From contig WSUB01000001.1 of the NCBI GenBank assembly GCA_019633425.1, positions 496,001-560,000 of the forward strand: a stretch of DNA of 64,000 bases, in the 5' to 3' direction. Below are positions 26,894-36,875 of this stretch, one piece after another. This DNA comes from Tulasnella sp. 424 (lineage: Eukaryota; Basidiomycota; Agaricomycetes; Cantharellales; Tulasnellaceae). The notes beneath the pieces are model-generated. The model had not been told where the DNA came from. It did no database searches and worked only from the letters and a program-made list of their open reading frames with translations. The translations under genes and the position numbers were made by a program. Every line of letters starts with the position of its first letter. Within the stretch, counting starts at the first letter, position 1.

Positions 26894-27111
26894 TGCTGGC
26901 ACGATACGCCGATGGGCGCAGGGCGCAGCTGTAGTGTATAGTAGACCTAGTACTTGGAGCGAAAGAGAAGAGGTAGTGGAGGGCGGGTGGTGGTGCGTTG
27001 GCGGGTGGACGGTTCGGTCGTAAAGGTGATGCGCTCGAAGACTTCCCATCTCTCGCGTCCAGGCGCGCCAAAAGAATTCTGCCTTCCACCCCTCCCCCCA
27101 AAACTCCAAAA
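26894..27111. promoter_or_regulatory. Short bidirectional promoter between Rim15 and bS18m
   Basis: Only 218 bases separate the two start codons. The sequence is G-rich on one side (gtagtggagggcgggtggtgg) and C-rich near the bS18m start (cacccctccccccaaaa). It must contain both core promoters. No TATA box is seen. Confidence 0.5.
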
Positions 27112-27823
27112 ATGCTCTCCCTACTGCGTACAGCTCGACTAACACCAACACGGTCTGCAGCACGATATGTCGCTACTAAAGCAGAGGTTAAGACGTCTGC
27201 AGTTGTTGATATTGTTAGCGATGCAATGCTAGGTCAATGCGTTTTCATCCGGCTGTCACAAATTTCGGAAACCTGACGCTTTTCATTCCTTGCACTTCAC
27301 ATTCTCGCCTACAGTTGACGCAGCCACCGCGGGAGAAGAATTTTCTGCCTCCGGAACTGATTTCTCGGCTCCAGCTGTTCGATACAAGCATTGGACAAAG
27401 CATTCTTTGTATACCCCCAATCGACAGCAGACTTCCGAGGTGAGCTCACCACCCGCACCGTGCACTCAGACACGCTTTCCTAACCCCAATTTCACTTAGT
27501 TCTATAGCCCAAACGATTTCCAACGAGACCGACGCGTCGTTACTCCTCGCGCCCTGGCTGAAGTCCACAGCCCTTCCGGACTCGGACCATCCGCAGGAAG
27601 GGCCAAACTTCGAGATCCATTCCACATTCTCGGAATCAACCCAGCAAAGGAGTTCCGCAACGCTCGTCTAATGTCGGACTTTGTCACGGACATGGGCATG
27701 ATTAAGAACCGTGGCGCGACTGGACTGACGCGAAAGAACCAGCGGATGGTGGCAAAAGCGATCAAACGGGCACGAAATATGGGTATTCTGCCCATGTTCA
27801 GTAAGGCGCACGTCACGAATTAG
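27112..27823 (+). CDS. rsm18: Mitochondrial small-subunit ribosomal protein bS18m
   Basis: Three exons (27112..27232, 27315..27439, 27500..27823) encode 189 residues. The N-terminus (MLSLLRTARLTPTRSAARYV) is basic and amphipathic, as expected of a mitochondrial targeting peptide. The C-terminal half is the bS18 fold: DPFHILGINPAKEF, MGMIKNRGATGLTRKNQR and KAIKRARNMGILP, the rRNA-binding basic helix typical of S18. Splices are phase-consistent (DAML-VDAATAGEE and TSE-FYSPNDF). The protein is part of the mitoribosome small-subunit platform. Length and order fit fungal Rsm18. Confidence 0.92.
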
Positions 27824-28132
27824 TCGTCCTTGTATGTCCCCTATACGTATACGTATGTGGACAGGTGCGCGGTGCGTGGGATACATCAAGAATTGGGAGG
27901 GCCGAGGCATGGCCACTGTTGACCTCAACTCCCGAGCCTGTGGGTCATTCGCGGAGTCACGAGATCTCCATGTCCAGGCTGTGGCCTATAGCATTCCGTT
28001 CTCTCGCTCTAATACACCCTCCATTTTCGCTACCACGAGCCGGATGTTCCTATCTCTGTGGGAAGCTTTCACCACGATCATCTGAGTCGTGCTCAGCCCA
28101 ACCCTCGTTTCTATTAGAAGCTATGTCGGGGA
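27824..28132. other. Convergent 3' UTR region
   Basis: About 310 bases between bS18m and the Coq11-like gene. A palindromic tatacgtatacgtatg lies near 27841..27856. I see nothing else. Confidence 0.4.
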
Positions 28133-29521
28133 TTACAGATACATCGGCAATACGGTCTTCAGGCTTCTCAGCTCCTTCTGGCCGTTCGCGCCATAGTGTT
28201 TGATGAAGGCTTCGAGTGTCGTATACTTCTCTCCATGTAAGGGAACGATCTGGGAAGGTTCAGTGACGACACTGTCTAGCTTAAGTTGTTCGACCTGCCC
28301 CACCAATCGGGATTCGGTTAGTTGTCGAAGACCGCGTACCTGTCGAAGTCTGCGCACGGACGTACTTGACTTCGAGTGACAGTTAAGATATTCTCCGGCA
28401 GCTTCTCCAGTAGAGCCCCCTGCAACGTACCTACCGCAAATGGCAAGGAGAGGATGGGTCTTGACCGACCGGTCGTCCTGAGAATTATCTCCATCATTTC
28501 TCGATATGTCATAACTGTACAGGAGGCCAAGTTCACGATCAGATGCAACGCGGTACAGGGGGCAAGATCGTCATCTTCAGGCCAGGATAGGATGAAACCC
28601 ACCGTCTGGTCCACCTGCTTGGATGACAAGGCCGCGTGTCTCGGACAATACTCCTTCATCATTCGTCCTAGAGAGTATTTCGATGGCACGTCCAATGTCA
28701 CCGGCAAACACCGGTTGAAAGAGGCTTTGACCGCCTCCAAAAACAGGTAGGAACGGGAGGAACTTTGATAATGTGGCGAAGCGCTAAAGCCAAATCGGCG
28801 GGTGATGGATGCAGCGCTTTGGTTAGCGAAACCTTGATATCGCAAGAGACCGGATCATACCTTGAAGAACCCATCACCATCTCCGAACACTAAGCTTGGC
28901 CGGATTATCGTCACTGATGGTCCGGTCCTCCCAAATGCCTCAAGGAGCTCCTTTTCCGCTAGTGCCTTGGTCCGAAAATAATCGATGGAGCTAACAGGAT
29001 CGGCGCCTATAGCAGATACGTAGACGATCTTTTTCACGGGGCCGTTGCTCGCACCGCCGTTCACTTCCCGAACGGCGCCTATAACGTTCTGCACCCCCCT
29101 CCACTGGATAGCATCAAATTGTTCCTTCGTGCCATTAAGAAGCCCGACCAGCGATACTATAACTGATGCATCTTTAAAGGCGGATACGAGCGATGATTTG
29201 TCTGTTATATCGGCGGTTTGCTGAAGGATTGACGTTGATTCGGGGATTGGGGGTTGCAGCGAATCTGAACCAGGCTTCGACAGAGTAGAAGGCGATGAAT
29301 CTTTTGATACGCGCAAGTCGTACAAACGTTTCGGATTTCGAGAGGTTAGTTGGATGTGATTGGCTGGGTTTTGAGCAAGCGCTCTTGTTATATGCTTCCC
29401 TGCGATCCCGATTGCCGGTGGTGAGCTCAGTCTGGCGCCATCCAGACAATCGTCGAAGAGACTCACCAAGAAACCCAGCGCCGAGCAAAACGACTTTTCT
29501 TGTGCTAGCAGGGGTGGTCAT
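28133..29521 (-). CDS. NAD(P)-binding Rossmann protein, Coq11/NDUFA9-like (mitochondrial)
   Basis: Five exons on the minus strand: 29521..29467, 29399..28861, 28783..28603, 28514..28366 and 28294..28133, giving 361 residues with all phases consistent. The dinucleotide-binding loop is VVLLGAGFLGKHITRAL, a GxGxxG-like atypical SDR start. Further landmarks are VIVSLVGLLNGTKEQ, KKIVYVSAIGAD, KALAEKELLEAFG, IIRPSLVFGDGDGF and QPVFAGDIGRAIE. This order is that of the NDUFA9/Coq11 group, which acts in complex I or the coenzyme Q synthome on the mitochondrial inner membrane. The size and the weak active-site YxxxK favour the Coq11-like (YLR290C) branch, but I cannot separate the two by eye. An in-frame Met three codons upstream (29530) is an alternative start. 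Confidence 0.85.
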
Positions 29522-29827
29522 ACTGAACAAGAGGGATGCTCGTCGAGCGGTTTAAATCCGGAAGGCGTGCGATCGGTGTGCAAGCCTTGTGACGTCGCTG
29601 GGTGCGTCTTCTTTCGGTTGCATCGGAATCCGCGCTTCAGTCACTCGGGAAGCACGATGCTTGGATTCATGGATCGGGTGGGGTATGATACGATAAATGG
29701 GATATCAAGATACAGTGATAAAAATGCATGAAACCAGTCTGGACAATTGTGTGAATGGGGAGCATGCAATTGTAAAGGGGGCGACAGACCACGTCCAGTC
29801 CGACCCTTTCCGGAGCGGGAATCAGCC
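29522..29827. other. Promoter region of the Coq11-like gene / 3' UTR of the small membrane protein
   Basis: 306 bases between two minus-strand genes. Overlapping short frames here are frameshifted continuations of the small membrane-protein gene. No motif is recognised. Confidence 0.4.
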
Positions 29828-30222
29828 TCAAACCAGCCCCAATGCAGTCGCAGCTGTTTTGACCTTTCTCCCTCTTGCAGCAGCAAACGATATGGCCAAG
29901 CAGCTTATTAAGAATCCGGCAAACCTGTGGGTTTGGAGGATCATCAGCGTTCCGGTCTTCCGAGTACGGGAAATTCATACCTGAAGAAAGCCACTCTTGA
30001 TACTGTTCTCTCCTCTAAAGACGTTCGCGACGAGGCAAATATCGAGCGAAGGACTGCTGGAGTGACCGGGATCCCGTCTTTGTCGCCTGGTGGAGGAGGG
30101 GGTCGAAATGGCCGTGGTAGTGACGAAGGTGGAATCGGATTCCTTGGGGTAGCTGCTGAGGAAGAAGATGAAGAGGGTACCATAGTTCTTCCTGGGGTAA
30201 TGGTAGAAGAGGTAGAAGACAT
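29828..30222 (-). CDS. Small single-helix membrane protein, unknown function
   Basis: Two exons on minus (30222..29981 and 29924..29828) encode 112 residues. The first 45 residues are Ser/Thr- then Pro-rich (SSSSSSAATPRNP and FRPPPPPGD). A charged segment follows (SRTSLEERTVSRVAFF), then one hydrophobic helix (FAGFLISCLAISFAAA) and a basic RGRKVKTAA end. The splice joins VAFF to RFAGFL, and the GTATG donor and CCACAG acceptor are good. The basic flank after the helix suggests a tail-anchored or mitochondrial inner-membrane protein. I do not recognise the family. It shares a 161-bp promoter with the splicing factor Bud31, which supports it being a real, constitutively expressed gene. Confidence 0.65.
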
Positions 30223-30383
30223 GGTGGTCCAACGTCCCTTGTCGTGTGCTGTGAGGTCGATGCGTTTCTCGGTGGCTGCAGGAATTGGAGTGTTTGAACA
30301 GATTGGATTTATTTGTTGTTCGATTGGTCTAGTATTACATTCCCAACCACCAACGTCAGTCGCTTACACCGCCGAGCTCAATC
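30223..30383. promoter_or_regulatory. Short bidirectional promoter between the small membrane protein and Bud31
   Basis: 161 bases between two start codons on opposite strands. It contains a tattacattcccaaccacc stretch at about 30333..30352. No TATA box is obvious. Confidence 0.45.
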
Positions 30384-31074
30384 ATGCCCAAGATAAGAAC
30401 GTCTAGGACGAAAAGGCCCCCGGAGGGATTCGAGGAAATTGAGGCGGTAAGTTAGGAGGCGGCGGTTTTAGCACCGTATGGGGAATGACACGCACCCCGG
30501 TCCATAGGTCCTGGACGACTATGCAAATAAAATGCGGGACGCTGAGAATGAGAGCCACGAAGGAAAGCGCAAGACCGAGTCTCTGTGGCCAATAATGCGG
30601 ATCTCCCATACTCGTTCCCGATATATCTACGAATTGTACTATAAGCGGGAGGCTATCAGCAAAGAACTGTACGAGTGGTTACTCAAGGAAGGATACGGAG
30701 ATGCCAAGTACGTAGTTCCTGAGAAAAACATGGGGCGTTTCACTGATGTTCCTTCATTCAGTTTGATTGCGAAATGGAAGAAGCAGGGCTACGAGAAGTT
30801 GTGCTGCGTACGGTGTATCCAATCAAGGGTAAGTTAACCTCCTGACGGGCGTTAAATTCTCTGACACTAACCTTTGCGCGCTCTTGCAGGACATGAACTA
30901 CACCGGATCGACTTGCATCTGCCGGGTGCCAAAAGCCCAGCTGAAAGAAGGCACAATTGTTGAGTGTACCCACTGTGGTTAGTATGGGACTTGTCTGTTT
31001 TGCATGCCGGACGGTTATCTGATGTATTTACTCAATTTCGCTCAGGTTGTCGTGGGTGCAGCTCCGACTCGTGA
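30384..31074 (+). CDS. bud31: Pre-mRNA splicing factor Bud31 (G10 family)
   Basis: Five exons (30384..30446, 30508..30707, 30762..30828, 30890..30977, 31046..31074) encode 148 residues, the family's normal size. The N-terminus [17 protein letters not shown] is the G10 signature, followed by [20 protein letters not shown] and [20 protein letters not shown]. The C-terminal half holds the zinc-binding cysteines: [17 protein letters not shown] and [12 protein letters not shown] at the very end. In other eukaryotes this protein belongs to the NineTeen-related part of the activated spliceosome. Spliced junctions keep every zinc ligand. Confidence 0.97.
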
Positions 31075-31451
31075 TGTCCGCACCTTGTTATCGTTTTACC
31101 CCGCTGCTTGGCGTGGGGCACCAAGCACCACCGGACAACTGAGTTGAGGGGTTTATTCAGAACAGCTCCGGCAAAAAGTACATAGTTGGAATGTATAGAC
31201 ACTCTGTGTTTTTGCATTGAGTACTAGCACACATTCAGTATTTACGTCCGTGTGGTATAATAGGAGTCCAGTTTGGTTCCTGCTCTTTGGTGTCTGTTCG
31301 CTCTTTGCCGCATGAGCCGGTATCAGGGGTTGGGGCACGTGCCACATCTGTCCCTGGTTAGTCGGTTATAAGATGGCCTTCGATCCAAATCTCTGAAGCT
31401 TTGGCGCCTCCCCTCCCTCCTCTTGCCCCCCTTTCCCCCTTAACGACTGTC
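31075..31451. other. Intergenic region upstream of the antiporter gene
   Basis: 377 bases between two plus-strand genes. A C/T-rich run (cctcccctccctcctcttgcccccctttccccctt) at about 31408..31442 lies just before the antiporter start and is typical of fungal core promoters. Confidence 0.45.
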
Positions 31452-34400
31452 ATGCCAGTACTCTACGACGCTATTGTGGACATTGGGCACCAGCTCACCG
31501 CCCGAAAAGCTGCTGAGCAGGTAGGCCACCTTCCACCGATATTTTGTTTGGGACCGCGCAGCTAAAGTGTCTACTTCTAGGGCGGTGTCATCTCTGGAGA
31601 CAATCCAGCTGCATACAATGCATCAGATCCTTTACGACTATGGGTCATTCAACTAAGTACGTCGTCCATGCATTATTGAGCGGGCTGGTGAAGCTCATGC
31701 CGTCCCCGCAGTTCTCATTGTCGGCATGACCCAACTTCTCTCTCTATTCTTTTCGAGGATCAGACAGCCCCGTGTGATTGCAGAAGTCATTGGCGGCGTC
31801 CTCTTGGGCCCCTCAGTGATGGGAAGAATTCCAAACTTCAGTAACTCGATCTTCCCGACCAATTCGTTGCCGTTCCTCACCCTTACTTCGACAATTGGTG
31901 GGTTCACCCCGGACATGTCTCACGGATGACATAAGAAAAACTCATCTCCGCTCCCACTCTTATTCGCTCGGACTGTGTCACCGTGGTTTAGGTCTCGTTC
32001 TCTTCCTTTTCGTTGTCGCTCTCGAACTCGATGGTGAGTGTTTTTTTTTTTCATTTTGAAGGTCTTCCCTCAGGGGTGAATGTTTCTCACGACGCTAAGC
32101 GCTCCCCTTGTTTGGCCCTTGTGGTGTCCAATTGCAGTTTCCGTGGTCAAGAGGAATGCGCGCGCGTCTCTGGTTATCTCGGCTGCAGGTATCATCTTGC
32201 CGTTCGGAGTAGGAGCTGGTATCGCCGTACCGATCTACCACCATTTCGTCGACCCCACCAAGGTCACTTTCGGACATTTCATCCTCTTCGTCGGTGTCGC
32301 CATCTCCATCACCGCTTTCCCAGTCCTCTGCCGTATTCTTACCGAAACCCGTTTACTCGATACGGAAGTCGGTGTGATCACCCTGTCTGCCGGTGTTGGT
32401 AACGATGTCGTCGGTTGGATTCTGCTGGCGCTCACGGTGGCGTTGGTTAACGCCACGACCGGTTTGACTGCACTTTATGTCCTCTTGGCTTGCGTCGGAT
32501 TCATTCTTTTCATTCTCTTCCCTGTCAAGTGGGCTTACCGCGCCCTCGCACGATTTGACGGTTCTCTCGATCGCGGAGAGCCCACGACCATGATGATGAC
32601 GGTTACATTACTGTTGGTCTTTATATCAGCTTTCTTCACGGATATCATTGGTGAGCGAGATCTTCCATTGTCACAACAATTCAATTGACCACTGACCTCG
32701 TCGCTTTAGGTGTTCACGCTATTTTCGGCGGTTTCATCGCGGGCCTTATCATCCCCAAGGATGGAGGATACTCTATCAAGATTGTCGAAAAGCTTGAAGA
32801 CCTCGTCGGTATTATATTCATACCTATCGTAAGCAATAAGACGTTCCTTTTGATTTCCCAGTCAACTCACCTCCCATGCCTATCGCAGTACTTCGCTTCG
32901 TCCGGTCTCAAGACCAATTTGGGTTTGCTCGACAACGGCATCACTTGGGGATATGTCATCATTATTTGCTTGATCGCTTTCTTCGGCAAATTCATCGGAT
33001 GCTTCCTTTCTGCCAAATACATGGGCTTCAATCTCCGCGAATCCGGTGCGATTGGGGTGAGTCGCTTTCAAGTGCTTTTTATGTTGGAACACCCTGCTCA
33101 CGAGAATCACGCCACTTCTAGGCTTTGATGAGTTGCAAGGGTCTTGTCGAACTTATCGTCCTTAACATCGGTCTATCGGTTCGTGAATGAGCATCGAGAA
33201 ACGCGATTTGCGACTCATTAAGCTTTTTTATGAGATTAGGCCGGCATCCTCGACACCCGTCTGTTCTCTATTTTCGTCCTCCACGCCATCATCCTCACGT
33301 TCATCACGACTCCCTTGACCTTGTGGATTTACCCTCCACACGTCCGAACTCGTGGCAGGGCTGCTCCTCATTCTCCTACTTCCGGCACCCAACCCACGCT
33401 GCCTTACCACCCGTCCGTCGATGGTCTCAAGACTCGTTTCACGTTTGTTCTCCACAAGATGGAACACGTCCCTATCGTTATGAACTTGGCTCAATATCTT
33501 CAGCCCCCGATTGCGGTAACTACCTCACAGTTATCCGACTCTAGTAAAAAGGAGAAGGAGCCGGAATCATCGGTGGTCACAGCAGATGGAACTCCCAAGG
33601 TCTCGATCGACGCTCTTCGCCTTGTGGAGCTGTCGCAGAGAATGTCGGACGTCATGAGAAACATCGACCAAGACGAGCTCGCTCGGCGCGACTCGGTTCT
33701 CTCAGTCTTTAGGACATTCGCCAGCCTCAACCAAATGCCCGTCGCCTCAGCACTATCGGTTGTCACTCAGGACGAGTACGCTGGAGTCGTTGCTACGCGC
33801 GCCCGGGACTTTGATTCGGACCTTGTCGTCATCCCATGGTCATTCGGAACAACTGTTCATGGTGACGAGGCCAAAGACGGTCCAAGCACTGCCGTTGCGA
33901 CTGTTACTCCGAGCGGCTTCGGTCACACCCTCACCCAAAACCCCTTCGAGGGCTTGTTCGGCAAGTCCCATGCCTACGACAGGGCTGGAGCGGTCTCCTA
34001 CTCTCACTTCATCCGCCGCGTCTTTGCGGAATCGCCCGCAGACGTTGGACTGTTTATCGATTCGGGTCTATCGTCGCTTGACGGCACCGGTGTTTACGGA
34101 CAGCATGTGTACCTTCCATTCTTCGGAGGACCAGACGATCGATTGGCACTGGAATACGTGGTCCAATTGTGCATGCATCCCAGCGTCAGCGCCACAATTG
34201 TCCGAGTGACCAAGACGGACATCGTTCCTGTGGTGACGAACGATACCGTCGATGAGGAAAAGGCGGAGGCGGCAGCGAATCTGACGGTCATGTCTGTAAG
34301 TCATCGTTCTCCTATTTGATGCCGGCGATTTCCAAGACGCAAACTTTGATCTGAAACCGATGTACTGATTCGTTCTTTTTGACGTCACGACACGTTCCCT

Positions 34401-34928
34401 GCCCTCTTCCCCCTCCCCCTCCTCCCCCTCTTCTCCCCACGCTTTCCCATGGCGTTTGTTTGCGGGACCTTTTAGGCGTCTGGTTTCCCCGATACGGTCT
34501 ACCCAGGAGAATCAACCCAGGTCCGCGCTCAATCCGACATGGCCGATAACATCGCATGGGGCAAGTACACCTCGAGCTCAACCGACACTCCCCGTTCCGC
34601 GGCATTGCGAGGCGCCCTCGGTCGCGTGCAGTTCTCAGAGATCGAGACGTCCAAGCCGCTCAAGTCTATCCTCGATCAGGCTTCCGAGGAAGGCAAAAAA
34701 GCCAAAGACGCGAACAGCAAGAAGTCGTTGCTTGTGGTTGCAGGGCGGGGTAGGCGATTGGCTGTGGAGTCGCATGCGGCGGAGCTTAGGGACATTTTGG
34801 CGAGCCACGGTGGGACCGGTACGGAAGTGCGCAAGACTCTTGGAGATGTCGCATGCGCTTTCGTGGTCTCGAATGTGAAGGCTGGATTGATGGTCGTCCA
34901 GGCCGCTCCCAAATCATCCGAAGCGTAG
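31452..34928 (+). CDS. kha1: Kha1-type K+/H+ antiporter (CPA2 family)
   Basis: Multi-exon; starts MPVLYDAIVDIGHQ at 31452 and stops TAG at 34926..34928. The first roughly 440 residues form about 12 membrane helices. Landmarks are GMTQLLSLFFSRIRQPRVIA and VIGGVLLGPSVMG near the start, then FVGVAISITAFPVL, GVGNDVVGWILLAL and HAIFGGFIAGLIIPKDGG. These are the discontinuous-helix and ion-binding regions of cation/proton antiporters. A soluble C-terminal domain of about 400 residues follows, with USP-like strands (VAGRGRRLAVES). Kha1 homologues exchange K+ and H+ on Golgi membranes and set lumenal pH. One intron (about 34296..34475) is unusually long at roughly 180 bases and carries a C/T tract. 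Confidence 0.93.
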
Positions 34929-35376
34929 GAAGGTTTTTGATCCCTTTTGATGAATTCGTCGCGGTTGCCTGCATTGGTTACCCTTCACACCGGCACGAAT
35001 TGCGCGGGTTCTCCGATTTTTACTATTCTCTTTTTTTCTATTACCTTTTCTTCCTGTATCTTGTGACGGTTTGCTATTACTCCCTGGGTTCATTTTTGCG
35101 TGATCAGACAAACGGGACCTGCGATTGTAGTCAGGGCGACTTGTGAGGAGAGTGTGTGACCAAGGGTCTACAAGGTTTTGTGGGAATGACTTGGATTTGT
35201 ATTATGCGATTGTTAGGTGGGGCTTCTTTGCAGCATTGCAGCCTCATGGCCTTGCCTTCTCCGCTCCAGGCTCTGTTGTAAGATTTTTTGCAACTTGCCC
35301 ACTGATCTGGACTTGTCGCAGCATTAACCGAGGACACACCTTATTTCAATTCTCCAACCGACATCACACCTCACAG

Positions 35377-35384
35377 TATAAAAA
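35377..35384 (+). promoter_or_regulatory. TATA box of the DUF6699 gene
   Basis: TATAAAAA lies 107 bases upstream of the ATG at 35484. Its position before a C/T-rich 5' leader fits a strong fungal promoter. Confidence 0.6.
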
Positions 35385-35412
35385 TCATCGCAAGGCCTTT
35401 CGAACGTCGCAC

Positions 35413-35463
35413 CTTCATTCTCCTCCTCCCTCTCCTCCTCATCCTCCTCCCCTCCTCCTCCTA
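35413..35463 (+). repeat. C/T-rich (CTC-rich) leader tract
   Basis: About 50 bases made almost only of C and T, with repeated tcctcc words, lie directly before the DUF6699 start. Such pyrimidine tracts mark transcription starts of highly expressed fungal genes. Confidence 0.6.
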
Positions 35464-35483
35464 CCCAAGAGCCACTAACAGCC

Positions 35484-36377
35484 ATGGCCACCACGTCCGG
35501 CATGCCACGTTCACCATTGTCGGGACACCCAGGTTTCTACTATCCATTTTTCCCTCCATATGCCGCCGCCGCTGGCTGGTCCGGCAACTACGTTCACCAG
35601 CCCTCACTCTACCGCAGCCCTTACGACGCCTTCTTCTCCGGAGCCCCGCCACCGAATTCGACTGAGCTTGTCGTTCGCGGTGCACTCCCCGCCCCCGAAG
35701 GTGACGGAGGTGAATCCCCCGAAGCCTCCACCTGCACCGCCCTCGTGAGGAGACTTCCACCGACTCAACGCGACACGCCAGCCGAGTACCCATGTCCTCC
35801 CACCGAAGACCCCGATAACCCACCTGTTCCCATCCATCCATACTTGTACGAAGGTTCGGCTGCAATCGTGTGGGACGTCCGAACCAACTTCCGCAACAAC
35901 GCACGGCGGGCGGCGGACCCCTCGCAACCCCTCAGCAGCCTCGCGCTCAAAGCCAACGCGATCAACGCGGGGGGTATGAATCACAAAGAGATGCGCATCC
36001 TTGTTGGCCTGGAAGGTGGTTTCCCGTGGACGATCAACGTCAAACGGGAGAGCGGGATCACCGTGGCCGATGTGCTCACTGAAGTCGCAGCGCAGCTGGA
36101 TAAAGAGATCGCTGATTCGGAGAAGTGGATCGCGAAGCCCGAGAGAGTAGCTGAAGCGGAGGCAGCTCGCAAGACCAACGAGGGTTCCCTTGGTGCAATG
36201 AAGATCCGACCGGAAGGGGATGCGATGCGTCGGGTGGATTGGTTGGGAAAGCGAACGAGGTTCCGTGGGCTTGCGCACTCTTCGCACAAGGACCACGAGA
36301 TGCTGATTCGACGGAGAGTCCACGGACACGAAAAATCCAACACCTGGATCCTGATTCTTGACGAGCGTGAGGAGTAA
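35484..36377 (+). CDS. DUF6699-domain protein, intronless
   Basis: A single open frame of 297 residues. The N-terminus is Tyr/Phe/Pro-rich (FYYPFFPPYAAAAGW). The C-terminal 170 residues contain the elements I associate with the Agaricomycete DUF6699 domain: PVPIHPYLYEG, IVWDVRTNF, a Leu/Pro-rich turn, a strand (FPWTINVKRESGITVADVL) and a helix ending in KRTRFRGLA. Function is unknown for the family. Unlike almost every neighbour it has no introns, and it has a TATA box plus a pyrimidine leader. That suggests strong, possibly regulated expression. No signal peptide or membrane helix is seen. Confidence 0.8.
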   Translation: MATTSGMPRSPLSGHPGFYYPFFPPYAAAAGWSGNYVHQPSLYRSPYDAFFSGAPPPNSTELVVRGALPAPEGDGGESPEASTCTALVRRLPPTQRDTPAEYPCPPTEDPDNPPVPIHPYLYEGSAAIVWDVRTNFRNNARRAADPSQPLSSLALKANAINAGGMNHKEMRILVGLEGGFPWTINVKRESGITVADVLTEVAAQLDKEIADSEKWIAKPERVAEAEAARKTNEGSLGAMKIRPEGDAMRRVDWLGKRTRFRGLAHSSHKDHEMLIRRRVHGHEKSNTWILILDEREE

Positions 36378-36875
36378 AAAATCTGTTTAGCCTCTATTCG
36401 GAGCGTTTTGCGTTACTTGGATGGGGTAGTGCGGGGAGATCGTTCGGACATGGGTTTGTAACTTACTTTGTAGACTTGTTCTCAGCTTGTTTTTTTTCTT
36501 GTTCTTCGTTCATAGCTCATTCTACAATATATACATATAACCCCTTATATTCATTGGGTGCTGTTGGTCGTACAACGAGTGCAGGCGATGGGCGGGGACC
36601 AGGGATCAGCGCTTGTCAGGGCAGCGAGTGAGCGGTAGGACCCTTGAGGCACGGTGATTAGCGGCTTGACTGGTCCAAGGGGAAAAAAGAGATTTCCCAA
36701 CCGTCCCTGTACGTCGACCACTTGCTATTTCCAAACAGCGCCCACCCATCTGCCAGCACATCGCCAGCACATAAGTACGAGCAACCCGACGCTGTTCTCT
36801 AACTTCAACTACTACTCTCTCCCCCCCTCTCTACTCCACCAACTCTCACACAAGCCTCAGTCCTTCACGTTCATC
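36378..36875. other. Intergenic region upstream of UDP-xylose synthase
   Basis: 498 bases. The first part has poly-T and tatatacatata sequence, probably the DUF6699 3' UTR. A C/T-rich leader (about 36811..36834) precedes the next start codon. Confidence 0.45.

Larger units (their letters stand above)
34929..35483. other. Intergenic and promoter region of the DUF6699 gene
   Basis: 555 bases between two plus-strand genes. T-rich sequence follows the antiporter stop (about 35023..35060, probably 3' UTR). A TATA box and a long C/T tract precede the DUF6699 start (see separate entries). Confidence 0.5.

Noticed and set aside
35604..36343. 241- and 120-codon minus-strand open frames opposite the DUF6699 gene
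   Set aside because: Antisense shadows of an intronless, GC-rich coding frame; no domain is visible.
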